The notes below the pieces were generated by a model. The model was given only the letters and a program-made list of their open reading frames with translations, searched no databases and had not been told where the DNA came from. From JAICJC01 sp963757605 (GTDB lineage Bacteria; Actinomycetota; Thermoleophilia; Gaiellales; JAICJC01): DNA of 64,000 bases. Numbering within the stretch: the stretch's first letter is position 1; each line of letters begins with the position of its first letter. Location: the NCBI GenBank assembly GCA_963757605.1, contig CAVWSF010000005.1, forward strand, positions 1,364,001-1,428,000. Reading direction: 5' to 3'. Shown here piece after piece: positions 8,507-16,777 of the stretch. Made by a program: the position numbers and the translations under genes.

Positions 8507-9580
8507 TCACACGTTGAAGCGGACGTTCAGGACGTCGCCGTCCTTGACGACGTAGTCGCGGCCCTCGACGCGCACCCAGCCTCGGCGCTTGGCCTCGACC
8601 TCCGAGCCGGCCTCGAGCAGCCGGTCCCACTCCACCACCTCGGCGCGGATGAACCCCCGGGCCAGGTCGGTGTGGATCCGGCCTGCGGCCGTCTGGGCGT
8701 TCTGGCCGCGCCGGATCGTCCAGGCCCGCGTCTCCTTGGGGCCGGTCGTGAAGAACGGGATGAGGTCGAGGAGCTCGTACGCGGCGAGCGTCACCCGGTC
8801 GAGCGCGGGCGACTCGATCCCGAGGTCCTCGAGGAACGCGGCCGCCTCGGCGTCGGGCAGCTCGCGCAGCTCGGCCTCGATCTTGGCGTTCACGGCCACG
8901 CAGGCGGCGCCGCGCTCGGCGGCGAACGCCTCGACCGCGGCGACGTCGGGGGCGTTCCCGGAGTCGTCGACGTTCACCAGGTAGAGCGTGGGCTTGGCGG
9001 TGAGCAGGTCGAGCGTGGCCGGGATGTCGACGCCCGCCGAGCGAGCGGGCCGGCCGGCCTCGAGCGCCGCCCGCAGCGCCTCGAGCGCCTCGGCCTCAGC
9101 CACGGCCTCGCGATCCCCGCCCTTGGCGGTCTTCACGACCCGCTCGTGCCGGCGCTCGATCGCGGCCAGGTCGGCGAACGCCAGCTCGAGCTCGACGGTC
9201 TCGACGTCTCCGACCGGGTCGACGCTCCCACCAGGGTGGGCCACGGTCTCGTCGCGAAACGAGCGCACGACGTGGATCACCGCGTCGGTCGTGCGGATCT
9301 GGCCCAGGAACTGGTTGCCGAGCCCCTCGCCGTGGGAGGCGCCGCGGACGAGGCCGGCGATGTCGACCACGCGCAGGGTCGCCGGGACGATCTTCGCCGA
9401 TGCCGAGAGCCGGGCCAGGCCGGCCAGGCGCGGGTCGCGCACCTCGGCCTCGGCGTGGTTGGTCTCGATCGTCGAGAACAGATGCGGAGCGACGGCTGCG
9501 CCCGCGCCGGTAAGCGCGTTGAACACGGTCGACTTGCCGCTGTTGGGAAGGCCGACCAGGCCCGCCTCGAGGCTCGACAT
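8507..9580 (-). CDS. ychF: Redox-regulated ATPase/GTPase YchF
   Basis: A 357-residue Obg-family P-loop protein: 'GLVGLPNSGKSTVFNALTGAGA' at the N-terminus (G1), 'RVVDIAGLVRGASHGEGLGNQFLGQIR' (G3 and the YchF signature), the nucleotide motif 'YLVNVDDSG', a coiled-coil insertion, and a C-terminal TGS domain ending 'VEGRDYVVKDGDVLNVRFNV'. YchF binds ribosomes and ATP and takes part in translation and oxidative stress responses. ATG 9580 is chosen because the N-terminal extension from 9703 is arginine-rich low-complexity sequence. Its start shares one base with the stop of the PAP2 gene (TGATG), implying translational coupling. Confidence 0.95.
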   Translation of the reverse strand: MSSLEAGLVGLPNSGKSTVFNALTGAGAAVAPHLFSTIETNHAEAEVRDPRLAGLARLSASAKIVPATLRVVDIAGLVRGASHGEGLGNQFLGQIRTTDAVIHVVRSFRDETVAHPGGSVDPVGDVETVELELAFADLAAIERRHERVVKTAKGGDREAVAEAEALEALRAALEAGRPARSAGVDIPATLDLLTAKPTLYLVNVDDSGNAPDVAAVEAFAAERGAACVAVNAKIEAELRELPDAEAAAFLEDLGIESPALDRVTLAAYELLDLIPFFTTGPKETRAWTIRRGQNAQTAAGRIHTDLARGFIRAEVVEWDRLLEAGSEVEAKRRGWVRVEGRDYVVKDGDVLNVRFNV

Positions 9581-9999
9581 CAGACCGCCCCCGCCGCCGC
9601 GCCCGTCACCGCGCCCAGGGCGGCGCCGGCCACGACGTCGCCGGACCGGTGCGCGCCGACGTAGACGCGGCTCGCGGCCATCGCAGCGGCCGCCGTCCAC
9701 CACAGGGGCGCCAGCTCCGGCCGGGCCCGCGTGAGCGCGAACGCGGCGGCGACCGACATCGCCGCGTGGCTCGACGGGAACGAGCTCGAGGACGGTAGGG
9801 CGATCAGGGCGTCGTCAGCCGCGGGCCGCTCGCGGCCGACGGCCAGCTTCACCGCGTAGTTCACGCCCAGCGTGCCCCACACGGTGGCGGCGACCCGGGC
9901 CGGCGCCCCGGCGAGCGCGCCGATCCCCACCCATCCGATCCCGTAGTTGCCGGCCGTCGTGTACGCGATGACCGCCCGGTCGAGCCAGGAGATCGTCAC
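9580..9999 (-). CDS. PAP2-superfamily membrane phosphatase
   Basis: A 139-residue PAP2 protein with the phosphatase signature split over three motifs: 'KLAVGRERP' (motif 1), 'SSFPSSHAAMS' (motif 2, PSSH) and 'SRVYVGAHRSGDVVAG' (motif 3, with catalytic His in GAHR..D). Three or more hydrophobic segments make it an integral membrane protein. It is short for the family, so it represents essentially the catalytic core. Likely substrates are lipid pyrophosphates such as undecaprenyl pyrophosphate or phosphatidic acid; I cannot choose between them. It is translationally coupled to ychF. Confidence 0.85.
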   Translation of the reverse strand: MTISWLDRAVIAYTTAGNYGIGWVGIGALAGAPARVAATVWGTLGVNYAVKLAVGRERPAADDALIALPSSSSFPSSHAAMSVAAAFALTRARPELAPLWWTAAAAMAASRVYVGAHRSGDVVAGAALGAVTGAAAGAV

Positions 10000-10002
10000 T
10001 CC

Positions 10003-10221
10003 TTAGAAGCCGACGCGGCCGACGTGGGCCTCGTGCTTCACGTAGCCCACCTTCGAGACGTCGACGTAGTAGGTGGTCGAGTCGGGCGCCGCGATATTGG
10101 CGATGCCCTTGCCGGCGTCGAGCGCCGCCTCAAGCTTCGCCCACTCGCCGCTCTCGAGCTTGGTGATCACGATCAGCCCGCTGTCGAATCCGAGCTCCAC
10201 CCGGGACACTTCATCAGCCAT
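10003..10221 (-). CDS. Small conserved-looking hypothetical protein, 72 residues
   Basis: A compact 72-residue protein (MADEVSRVELGFDSGLIVITKLESGEWAKLEAAL...) with alternating beta-type segments and one helix and no cysteine. I do not recognise it. It overlaps the methylmalonyl-CoA epimerase gene by 8 nt on the same strand and lies 3 nt before the PAP2 gene, so it is probably part of the same transcript. The overlap and regular composition support its being a real gene. Confidence 0.65.
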   Translation of the reverse strand: MADEVSRVELGFDSGLIVITKLESGEWAKLEAALDAGKGIANIAAPDSTTYYVDVSKVGYVKHEAHVGRVGF

Positions 10222-10633
10222 CGACCGCTCCTTCGACTTGGACGTACTCGACCAGCACGCCGGCGACGCTGGACGGATGGATGAACGCCACCTGGAGCCC
10301 GAAGAGGCCGGCGTGCGGCTCCTCGTCGATCAGCTCGGCGCCGGCCGCCGACGCGTCGCGCAGGGCCGCGCGGATGTCGTCGACGCTGTAGGCGACGTGG
10401 TGCATGCCCGGGCCGCGGTTCGCGATGAACCGGCCGACCGGCGTGTCCTCGCCGAGCGGCCGCAGGAGCTCGATCCGGTCGGCGCCAACCCGGAGCGACA
10501 CCGCCTCCACGCCCTGCTCGGGCACGGTCTCGTGGTGCTCGGCGACGGCGCCGAAGAGCCGTTCGTAGGTCGCGACGGCGTCCGCGATGTCCTCCACGGC
10601 ATGGCCGATATGATGGATTTCGCGGGGCTTCAT
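10214..10633 (-). CDS. mce: Methylmalonyl-CoA epimerase
   Basis: A 139-residue glyoxalase/VOC-fold enzyme. Start ATG 10633 gives the family N-terminus 'MKPREIHHIGHAVEDIADAVATYERLFG'. The metal ligands are recognisable: His in HHIGHAV, 'GMHHVAYSVDDI' and a Glu in 'GVLVEYVQ'. It interconverts (R)- and (S)-methylmalonyl-CoA in propionate and branched-chain catabolism. No mutase gene is present in this window. The gene diverges from the gene at 10676 with a 42-bp gap. Confidence 0.9.
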   Translation of the reverse strand: MKPREIHHIGHAVEDIADAVATYERLFGAVAEHHETVPEQGVEAVSLRVGADRIELLRPLGEDTPVGRFIANRGPGMHHVAYSVDDIRAALRDASAAGAELIDEEPHAGLFGLQVAFIHPSSVAGVLVEYVQVEGAVDG

Positions 10634-10675
10634 CGCCGCCCGCATCCTAGGAGACACGACCCGGCAGGGGGAACG

Positions 10676-11092
10676 ATGGGATTTCTCGACAAGATCAAGC
10701 AGCAGGCGACCGACGTCGCGTCGACCGTCGCCGAGAAGACGCAGGAGACGGCCAAGAGCGGCCAGTTGCAGATGCAGCTTCGCAGCCTGAAGGGCGAGGA
10801 GAAGGACGCGCTCGCCGACTTCGGCCGCCAGGCCTACGGCCTGCACCGCGACGGCGCGCTGGCCGAGCGGTCCGGCGAGCTGGCGTCCGGCGCGGCGCGG
10901 ATCGCCGACCTTCAGTCGCAGATCGCCGCCAAGGAGCAGGAGATCGCCGACGTGAAGGGCGAGGATGGGTCCGAGACCGTCGAGGGCTCGGCCGAGGAGG
11001 TCTCCGAACCGGCGGCTTCGCCCCCGCCGCCGCCTCCTCCGCCCGCCGCGGACGCTCCGCCTCCGCCTCCGCCGCCGCCTCCGACCGAGTAG
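10676..11092 (+). CDS. Small helical protein with proline-rich C-terminal tail
   Basis: A 138-residue protein. Residues 1-95 are charged and helical, coiled-coil-like ('MGFLDKIKQQATDVASTVAEKTQ...', 'IADLQSQIAAKEQEIADV'), followed by an acidic stretch and two runs of 8-9 prolines separated by 'AADAP'. No signal or membrane segment is present. The start follows a clear ribosome site (aggggg, about 10665-10670). No known function; polyproline tails of this type often bind partner proteins. The stop is directly adjacent to the stop of the convergent FtsH-like gene (TAGCTA, 11090-11095). Confidence 0.75.
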   Translation: MGFLDKIKQQATDVASTVAEKTQETAKSGQLQMQLRSLKGEEKDALADFGRQAYGLHRDGALAERSGELASGAARIADLQSQIAAKEQEIADVKGEDGSETVEGSAEEVSEPAASPPPPPPPPAADAPPPPPPPPPTE

Positions 11093-12670
11093 CTACCGAG
11101 CCGCGAGGCGCCCGTGGCCGTTGGCCTCGGGCGGCGCCAGCTCGACGCCGACGTCGAGCGACGAGTTCGACTCGGGCTGGAGCCCGTCGAGCAGGCGGTC
11201 GATCTCGGGCCGCTCGAGCGTCTCCTGGGCCAGGAGGGCCAGGGCGAGCTTGTCGAGGTAGGGCCGGTAGCGCTCGACGAGCGCCAGCGCGTTGCGATAG
11301 GCGGCGTCGGTGATCGCGCGCTGCTCGGCGTCGCGCAGGCGCTTGGTCTCCTCCGAGAGCGCGTAGTTGTCGGCGCGCACCTGAAGATGCGGCACGCTCT
11401 CGCCCATGCCCCACTCGAACACCATCGACCGTGCGATCTGGGTGGCCCGGTCGAGGTCGTTCGCGGCGCCGTTCGTGATCCGGCCGAAGACGACCTGCTC
11501 CGCGGCCCGGCCCGCCAGGATCACCTTGAGCCAGTCGCACAGCTCCTCGGTCGACTGCAGGTAGCGGTCCTCCTCGGGCAGGTTCATCGTGTAGCCGAGG
11601 GCGAGCCCACGCGGGACGATCGTCACCTTGTGGAGCTGCATCGCGTCGCCCATGAGCCGGGCGACGAGCGCATGCCCGGCCTCGTGATAGGCGATGACGC
11701 GCTTCTCCTTGTCGGTGATCAGCTTGCGCTGCTGCAGGCCGGCCACCACGCGGTCGAGCGCATCGTCGAAGTCGACGGCCGTGATCCGCTCGCGCGCCGC
11801 CCGGCCGGCGAAGATCGCCGCCTCGTTGGCCAGGCTCGCCAGATCCGCCCCGTTCAGGCCCGATGTCCGCCGCGCGATCTCGTGCAGGTCGACGTCCTCG
11901 GCGAGCGGCTTCCCCCGAGTGTGCACGCCCAGGATCTCCTCGCGCCCGCGCAGGTCGGGCGGGGAGACGTTCACATGCCGGTCGAACCGGCCCGGCCGGA
12001 GCAGCGCCGGATCGAGGTCCTGGAGCCGGTTGGACGCCCCGATCACCACCAGCCGCTGGCTCTCGTCGAATCCGTCCAGCTCGACGAGGAGCTGGTTCAG
12101 CGTCTGGTTGTGCTCCTGCGACGACGGCCCACCCGAGCGCTGGCTGCCGACGGCGTCGAGCTCGTCGATGAAGATGATGGCCGGCTGGTGCTTGCGCGCC
12201 GCCGAGAAGAGGCGCCGGATGCGAGCCGCGCCGACGCCCACGAACATCTCGACGAACGACGACGCGCTCGCGAAGTAGAACGTCGCGCCCGACTCGTGGG
12301 CGATGGCCTTGGCCATGAGCGTCTTGCCGGTGCCGGGCGGGCCGTAGAGGAGCACCCCGTGCGGCACGCGCGCCCCGAGCTTCTCGAACCGGCCGGGATG
12401 CCGGAGGAACTCCACCACCTCCTGGAGCTCGGCCCGGACCTCGTCGACGCCGGCGACCTGGTCCCACGCCACCGACGAGGCGGACGACGGCGTGATCTCG
12501 ACCGGCTTCGTGTTCGGCATCATCCGCAGCATGCGCCAGCTGATGTAAACGAGCAGCGCGAAGAGGATCGGGATGATCCACGCGATCGCGAGCTGCGTCA
12601 GCGCGGAGAGCAGATCCCGGAGCGTGTCCAGGAGCGCATGCGCCGACGGCATCGTGAAGAGGACGTCCAC
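11093..12670 (-). CDS. FtsH-like membrane AAA+ zinc protease, short N-terminus
   Basis: A 525-residue ATP-dependent metalloprotease. One membrane helix lies at about residues 27-46. The AAA+ domain has Walker A GPPGTGKT (~110-117), Walker B 'IIFIDELDAVG' (~165) and SRH 'RPGRFDRHV'. The peptidase has HEAGH at ~329-333. Degrades membrane and soluble substrates on the cytoplasmic side. Canonical FtsH has two membrane helices around a periplasmic domain of about 70 residues; here that domain and one helix are missing, so this is probably a paralogue, not the main FtsH. The start is GTG 12670 (an ATG six codons later is also possible). Confidence 0.88.
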   Translation of the reverse strand: MDVLFTMPSAHALLDTLRDLLSALTQLAIAWIIPILFALLVYISWRMLRMMPNTKPVEITPSSASSVAWDQVAGVDEVRAELQEVVEFLRHPGRFEKLGARVPHGVLLYGPPGTGKTLMAKAIAHESGATFYFASASSFVEMFVGVGAARIRRLFSAARKHQPAIIFIDELDAVGSQRSGGPSSQEHNQTLNQLLVELDGFDESQRLVVIGASNRLQDLDPALLRPGRFDRHVNVSPPDLRGREEILGVHTRGKPLAEDVDLHEIARRTSGLNGADLASLANEAAIFAGRAARERITAVDFDDALDRVVAGLQQRKLITDKEKRVIAYHEAGHALVARLMGDAMQLHKVTIVPRGLALGYTMNLPEEDRYLQSTEELCDWLKVILAGRAAEQVVFGRITNGAANDLDRATQIARSMVFEWGMGESVPHLQVRADNYALSEETKRLRDAEQRAITDAAYRNALALVERYRPYLDKLALALLAQETLERPEIDRLLDGLQPESNSSLDVGVELAPPEANGHGRLAAR

Positions 12671-12702
12671 CGCTCCAGGGTACCCCCGGAGTGCGCCGCT
12701 GC

Positions 12703-13493
12703 CTAGGCTGCGACGCCCTCGAGGCGCAGCACCTCGGCGAGGGCTGCCTCGGCCACCTCGAGCTCGGCGGGCGTCGGGTCGCGGGTCGCGGCCACCCGCT
12801 GGAGCTCGAAGCCCGGTCGGCGCAGGGCGCGCGAGACCGGATGGTCGCGGTGGCGGCCCATCCAGCCGAACGCCTCAGTCGCGGCGCCGAGCGCGGCCAG
12901 GCCGACAGCGAGCCGGGCCGGGCCGCGGCGCGACTCGGGAAGCCGGCTCGCGAGCGCGTTCCCGGCGGCCGTGAGGACGACGATCGGCCCCACCATGTGC
13001 GAGCCGCACCGCTCGTGCTCCTTCGTCGCGTCGACCGCGTCGGTGCCCTTCTCGTAGGCGCCGATCGCCTTGTGCTCGGCCCCGTGGTAGCGGGCGATCT
13101 CCGAGCCGCGCAGGGCCATGAAGGCCGGAGCGAGCGCCGCCGCGGCGGCCAGCGACTCCGCGAAGACCGGGTGCAGGCGGCTGCGGCGCGCGGCCTGGGC
13201 GAGGAGCGCCGAGCCCGCCAGGGCCGCGCCCATCCCGGGACCTCGACCGGCAGCCGGGCCTCGGGCAGGCGACGGCGGACGACCGGCAGGAGCCAGGCCG
13301 CCTCGGCCATGCGGGCCACGCCCCGCACGAGCGGCGTGCGGGTGAGCGCGCCGGGGAGGTCGGGCTTGCGGCCGGACGCGACCTTCACCTCGCCGCCGGC
13401 CGTGCGCACCGCCGCAGCCCAGTGATCGAGGCTGTGGACGAGGATGCCGTTTCGGAGCGCCATGCCGCCGAGCCTGATGGGCGTCCCGCTCAC
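12703..13493 (-). pseudogene. DUF1385 (YqhQ-like) gene with a frameshift
   Basis: The N-terminal part reads from GTG 13493 (MSGTPIRLGGMALRNGILVHSLDHWAAAV...LPEARLPVEVPG) and is typical of DUF1385. Near 13235, at a cccggg run, it runs out of frame. The C-terminal part continues one frame back from ATG 13233 ('MGAALAGSALL', then 'YHGAEHKAIGAYE' and 'ERCGSHMVGP', the family's histidine and cysteine motifs) to a stop at 12703. Both halves are well conserved, so a single missing base or a sequencing error is likelier than old decay. If the base is restored the protein is about 263 residues. It overlaps the M20 peptidase stop by GTGA. Confidence 0.75.
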
Positions 13494-14791
13494 GCCAGCT
13501 CTCCCATCGAGCGGGCGACGTGCAGGAAGAAGCGCGTGCCCAGCTCGAGGTCGTCCATCGCGGCCCGCTCGTCGGCCGAGTGGATGAGCGATCCGGCGAC
13601 CACGGGGTCCATCCGCATCGGCATGAACCCGTAGGCGACCGACCCGAACGCCTCGCGCATGAAGTGGCTGTCGGTGAAGCCAGCGTTCACCATCGGCGCG
13701 AGCGAGGCGCCGGGCTCGATCTCGGGGGCGAAGTCCTCGATGATGCGGTAGAGCGGCGTGTCCTGCGGCGAGAGCGTGCCGCCGACATTCTCGACGAGCT
13801 CGAACTCATGGTCGATCCCGGCCAGCTCGGCCCGCACCGCCTGCTCGATCTCCTCGGTCGTCATGCCGGGCAGGATCCGGCAGTCGCACACGAGCCGGGC
13901 CCGGCCGGGAATGATGTTGACGGCAGTCGACGCCTCGGCGATGGTCGGGGCGATCGTCGCCCCCAGCATGGGCTCAACGGCCGCGGCCAGGAGCGGGGTC
14001 TCAGACCGGGAGCGGGCGACAAGCTCGGCGGGGTCGGCGCCTTCTTCCCCGATGGCCGCGAGGAACGTGTGCAGCGCCGGAAGCTCGCCGACCGGTGGGC
14101 GCATCCGCTGCATGCGGTCGATGACCGGGCCCAGCTTGGCGAGGGCGTTGTCGGCGGCCCCCGGCGTCGACGCATGGCCGCTCTTGCCGCGGACGGTGAT
14201 CGCAAATGCGGAGCAGCGCTTCTCCCCGATCCCGATGCTGTAGGCAACCCGGCCGTTGTGCTCGATCCGCTCGCCGCCGCCCTCGTTCACGACGTAGTCG
14301 GCCCGCGCCAGGTGCGGGTGCGCCTCCACGAGCCAGGAGAGCCCAACGCCCGCGCCGACCTCCTCGTCCGCGACGGCGCACAGGATCAGATCGCCGGGAC
14401 CGCGCCAGCCCTCGCGCGCAAGGGTCGCCATCGCGACCGCCTCGGCGGCCACCTGGCCCTTCATGTCGAGCGCGCCGCGGCCCCAGATGAAGCCGTCGCG
14501 CTCGAGGCCGGAGTGCGGCGGCACCGACCAGTCCTCGGGGTCGACGCCGACGGTGTCGGTGTGGCCGAGCAGCATGAGCGACGGGCCATCTCCGGTCCCG
14601 GGGATCCGCGCCACGAGCGATCCGCGATCCGGCGTCGGCCCCACGATCTGCGATTCGATGCCCGCGGCGGCCAGGTAGGCGGCGAGGTGCTCGGCCGCGG
14701 CCGTCTCGTTGCCGGGCGGGTTGATCGTGTCGATGCGGATCAGCTCGGCCAGAAGGCGGCTGGTCTCGGTGCGCACGTCGGCCGCGATCAT
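13490..14791 (-). CDS. M20-family metallopeptidase (ArgE/DapE/CPG2-like)
   Basis: A 433-residue di-zinc amidohydrolase. Motifs: 'LLGHTDTVGVDPEDW' (His and catalytic Asp), 'WGRGALDMKGQVAA' (bridging Asp), 'AVADEEVGAGVG' (catalytic Glu and ligand Glu), and the C-terminal 'SLIHSADE' His. The dimerisation insert starts near 'KRCSAFAITVRGKSGHASTPG'. It hydrolyses an N-acyl-amino acid or small peptide in the cytoplasm; the substrate is not identifiable. ATG 14791 lies 7 nt after a TACCGT box on the minus strand. It diverges from rarA with 34 bp between starts. Confidence 0.88.
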   Translation of the reverse strand: MIAADVRTETSRLLAELIRIDTINPPGNETAAAEHLAAYLAAAGIESQIVGPTPDRGSLVARIPGTGDGPSLMLLGHTDTVGVDPEDWSVPPHSGLERDGFIWGRGALDMKGQVAAEAVAMATLAREGWRGPGDLILCAVADEEVGAGVGLSWLVEAHPHLARADYVVNEGGGERIEHNGRVAYSIGIGEKRCSAFAITVRGKSGHASTPGAADNALAKLGPVIDRMQRMRPPVGELPALHTFLAAIGEEGADPAELVARSRSETPLLAAAVEPMLGATIAPTIAEASTAVNIIPGRARLVCDCRILPGMTTEEIEQAVRAELAGIDHEFELVENVGGTLSPQDTPLYRIIEDFAPEIEPGASLAPMVNAGFTDSHFMREAFGSVAYGFMPMRMDPVVAGSLIHSADERAAMDDLELGTRFFLHVARSMGELA

Positions 14792-14825
14792 CGCTCGCAC
14801 GGTACACGAAGTAGATTGCTCACAG

Positions 14826-16067
14826 ATGACCGGGGATCTCTTCTCTCATTCGGCCGAGTCGCGCCTCGAGCGGGTGGCGCCGCTCGCGCAGCGGCTGCGG
14901 CCCGGGACGATCGACGAGTTCGTCGGCCAGCGGGACGTCGTCGGCGAGGGCAGCGCGCTGCGGCGGGCGATCGCCAAGGACCGCGTCCCGTCGATGATCT
15001 TCTACGGCCCGCCGGGGAGCGGCAAGACCACGCTCGCCCGGATCGTGGCCCACACGACCGAGGCTCATTTCGAGGAGCTCTCGGCGGTGCAGGTCGGCGT
15101 CGCCGACGTCCGCCGTGTGCTGGCCGAGGCCCGAGACCGGCTCGGCGCGAACGGGCAGCGCACGATCCTCTTCCTCGACGAGATCCACCGGTTCAACAAG
15201 GGGCAGCAGGATGCGCTCCTGCCCGCGGTCGAGTCGGGGCTCGTGACGCTGATCGGCGCGACGACCGAGAACCCGTACTTCGAGGTGAACTCGGCCCTGC
15301 TCTCGCGGTGCCAGCTCTTCCAGCTCGACCTCCTGACCGAGGACGACCTGACGGCGATCGTGCGGCGCGGGGAGGCGGCGCTCGGCGTCGAGCTCTCCGC
15401 CGAGGCCCGCGAGGCCGTCTCCCACTCCGGCGGCGGCGACGCCCGAAACGCGCTGAACATCCTCGAGGCCGCAGTCGGCGCCGCGGGCGACGGGCCGGTC
15501 ACGCCCGAGCACGTGCGCGACGCCGCACGCAAGCGCCCGCTCCTCTACGACAAGGGCGGCGACCAGCACTACGACGTCATCTCGGCCTTCATCAAGAGCA
15601 TGCGCGGCTCCGACACCGACGCCGCCGTCTACTACCTGGCCGTCATGTTGGCGGGCGGCGAGGACCCGCGGTTCGTGGCGCGGCGGATGGTCGTCTTCGC
15701 CTCGGAGGATGTCGGGAACGCCGACCCGCGCGCGCTCGAGGTGGCCGTCGCCGCCGCCCGGGCCGTCGAGTTCGTCGGCATGCCCGAGTGCCGGATCAAC
15801 CTGAGCCAGGCGGCCGCCTACCTGGCCCGGGCGCCGAAGTCGAACGCCTCCTACGTCGCCATCGCCGCGGCCATGCGCGACGTCCGCGAGCGCGGCAACC
15901 TGCGCCCGCCGCCGCATTTGCGCGATGCCTCCTACGCCGGAGCCAAGCGGCTCGGCCACGGCGCCGGCTACGTCTACCCGCACGACCACCCCGACGAGGC
16001 CGCTGCCCAGCAGTACCTCCCGGACGAGCTCGCCGGGACGCGCTACTACCCCGAGGACGCTCCCTAG
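14826..16067 (+). CDS. rarA: Replication-associated recombination protein A
   Basis: A 413-residue clamp-loader-like AAA+ ATPase (RarA/MgsA/WRNIP1). Residues 1-40 carry 'PLAQRLRPGTIDEFVGQRDVVGEG', Walker A GPPGSGKTT is at about 60-68, Walker B is 'TILFLDEIHRFNKGQQDALLP', and the arginine finger region is 'NSALLSRCQLF'. The C-terminal family domain has 'YDVISAFIKSMRGSD', 'ASEDVGNADP' and 'YPHDHPD'. It acts at stalled replication forks. ATG 14826 is supported by TAGATT (14812-14817) 8 nt upstream and by homology (upstream extension from 14709 runs into the divergent gene). Stops of this and the next, convergent gene overlap in CTAG. Confidence 0.95.
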   Translation: MTGDLFSHSAESRLERVAPLAQRLRPGTIDEFVGQRDVVGEGSALRRAIAKDRVPSMIFYGPPGSGKTTLARIVAHTTEAHFEELSAVQVGVADVRRVLAEARDRLGANGQRTILFLDEIHRFNKGQQDALLPAVESGLVTLIGATTENPYFEVNSALLSRCQLFQLDLLTEDDLTAIVRRGEAALGVELSAEAREAVSHSGGGDARNALNILEAAVGAAGDGPVTPEHVRDAARKRPLLYDKGGDQHYDVISAFIKSMRGSDTDAAVYYLAVMLAGGEDPRFVARRMVVFASEDVGNADPRALEVAVAAARAVEFVGMPECRINLSQAAAYLARAPKSNASYVAIAAAMRDVRERGNLRPPPHLRDASYAGAKRLGHGAGYVYPHDHPDEAAAQQYLPDELAGTRYYPEDAP

Positions 16068-16729
16068 AGCCGGCGAATCTGCACCGCGACGAAGGTCGCC
16101 AGGGCGATCCCCGTCCCGAGGATCGCGCCCGAGGCCGAATCCGTCAACCAGTGCACGGAAAGGTCGGTGCGGCTCCACACCATGCCGGCCACGACCACGG
16201 CGGCGGCCACCGCCCATGCGCGCCGGCGCCCGGTCCCGGGCCGGGTGAAGAGCAGGAGGAGCGCGATCGCCGTGGCGCCGGCGTACGCCGCGTGGCCGGA
16301 CTGAAACGAGCTCCCGGTCGCCTCGATCATCGCGCCCGGAGGGCGCGGGCGATCGACGAGCAGCTTGAGCAGGTTGACCGAGAGCGGAGTCAGACTCTCG
16401 GTCACAGCGAAGGCGACCAGCGCCAACCACCGCCGCCTCAGAATGACGACGAGGCCGATGGCCACCAGCGACAGCGCCCTGCCAAGTCCGCGTCCGGCGT
16501 AGTTGAACGCCAGCGCGACGTCGTGGAGCCGACCGGACTCCACGTCGCGCATCGCCTCCGACCAGCGCAGGTCGATCGCGAGCGGCGGCGCTGGGATCAG
16601 GACCGCCACGACGCCGACGAGTGCCACCAGCACAAGTCCGGCCCACAGGGGCGCCCTCCGCGGACGGCTGACGAACTGCTCGCCGCGCACGATGCCGACG
16701 AAAGCCGCTCCGCGGGCCGGGCGCCTCAT
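16064..16729 (-). CDS. PAP2-superfamily membrane phosphatase
   Basis: A 221-residue membrane protein with about six hydrophobic segments. PAP2 motifs: 'KLLVDRPRPPG' (motif 1), 'SSFQSGHAAYAGA' (motif 2, SGHA) and 'SRTDLSVHWLTDSASG' (motif 3, H...D). It probably dephosphorylates a lipid phosphate such as undecaprenyl pyrophosphate. ATG 16729 (MRRPARG...) is preferred; the frame is open further upstream but that segment is arginine-rich without family features. It is unrelated in detail to the shorter PAP2 protein at 9580. Confidence 0.85.
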   Translation of the reverse strand: MRRPARGAAFVGIVRGEQFVSRPRRAPLWAGLVLVALVGVVAVLIPAPPLAIDLRWSEAMRDVESGRLHDVALAFNYAGRGLGRALSLVAIGLVVILRRRWLALVAFAVTESLTPLSVNLLKLLVDRPRPPGAMIEATGSSFQSGHAAYAGATAIALLLLFTRPGTGRRRAWAVAAAVVVAGMVWSRTDLSVHWLTDSASGAILGTGIALATFVAVQIRRL

Positions 16730-16777
16730 CCTGTCCGGGCGATACCCGCTACGCCGAAGGTGGTGTGAACTGCTCCG

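Noticed and set aside
5259..8555. 1098-codon plus-strand ORF
   Set aside because: It runs antisense to the YncE/phosphoesterase gene, whose motifs are clear, and overlaps the YhaM-like gene. It exists only because high GC makes stops rare.
10695..13493. 932-codon minus-strand ORF starting with DUF1385 sequence
   Set aside because: Only the first ~85 codons are real. After the frameshift near 13235 the frame drifts through the FtsH-like gene as meaningless low-complexity sequence.
13520..16768. 1082-codon plus-strand ORF over the M20, rarA and PAP2 genes
   Set aside because: Frame shadow. The real genes in this interval have full motif sets in other frames.
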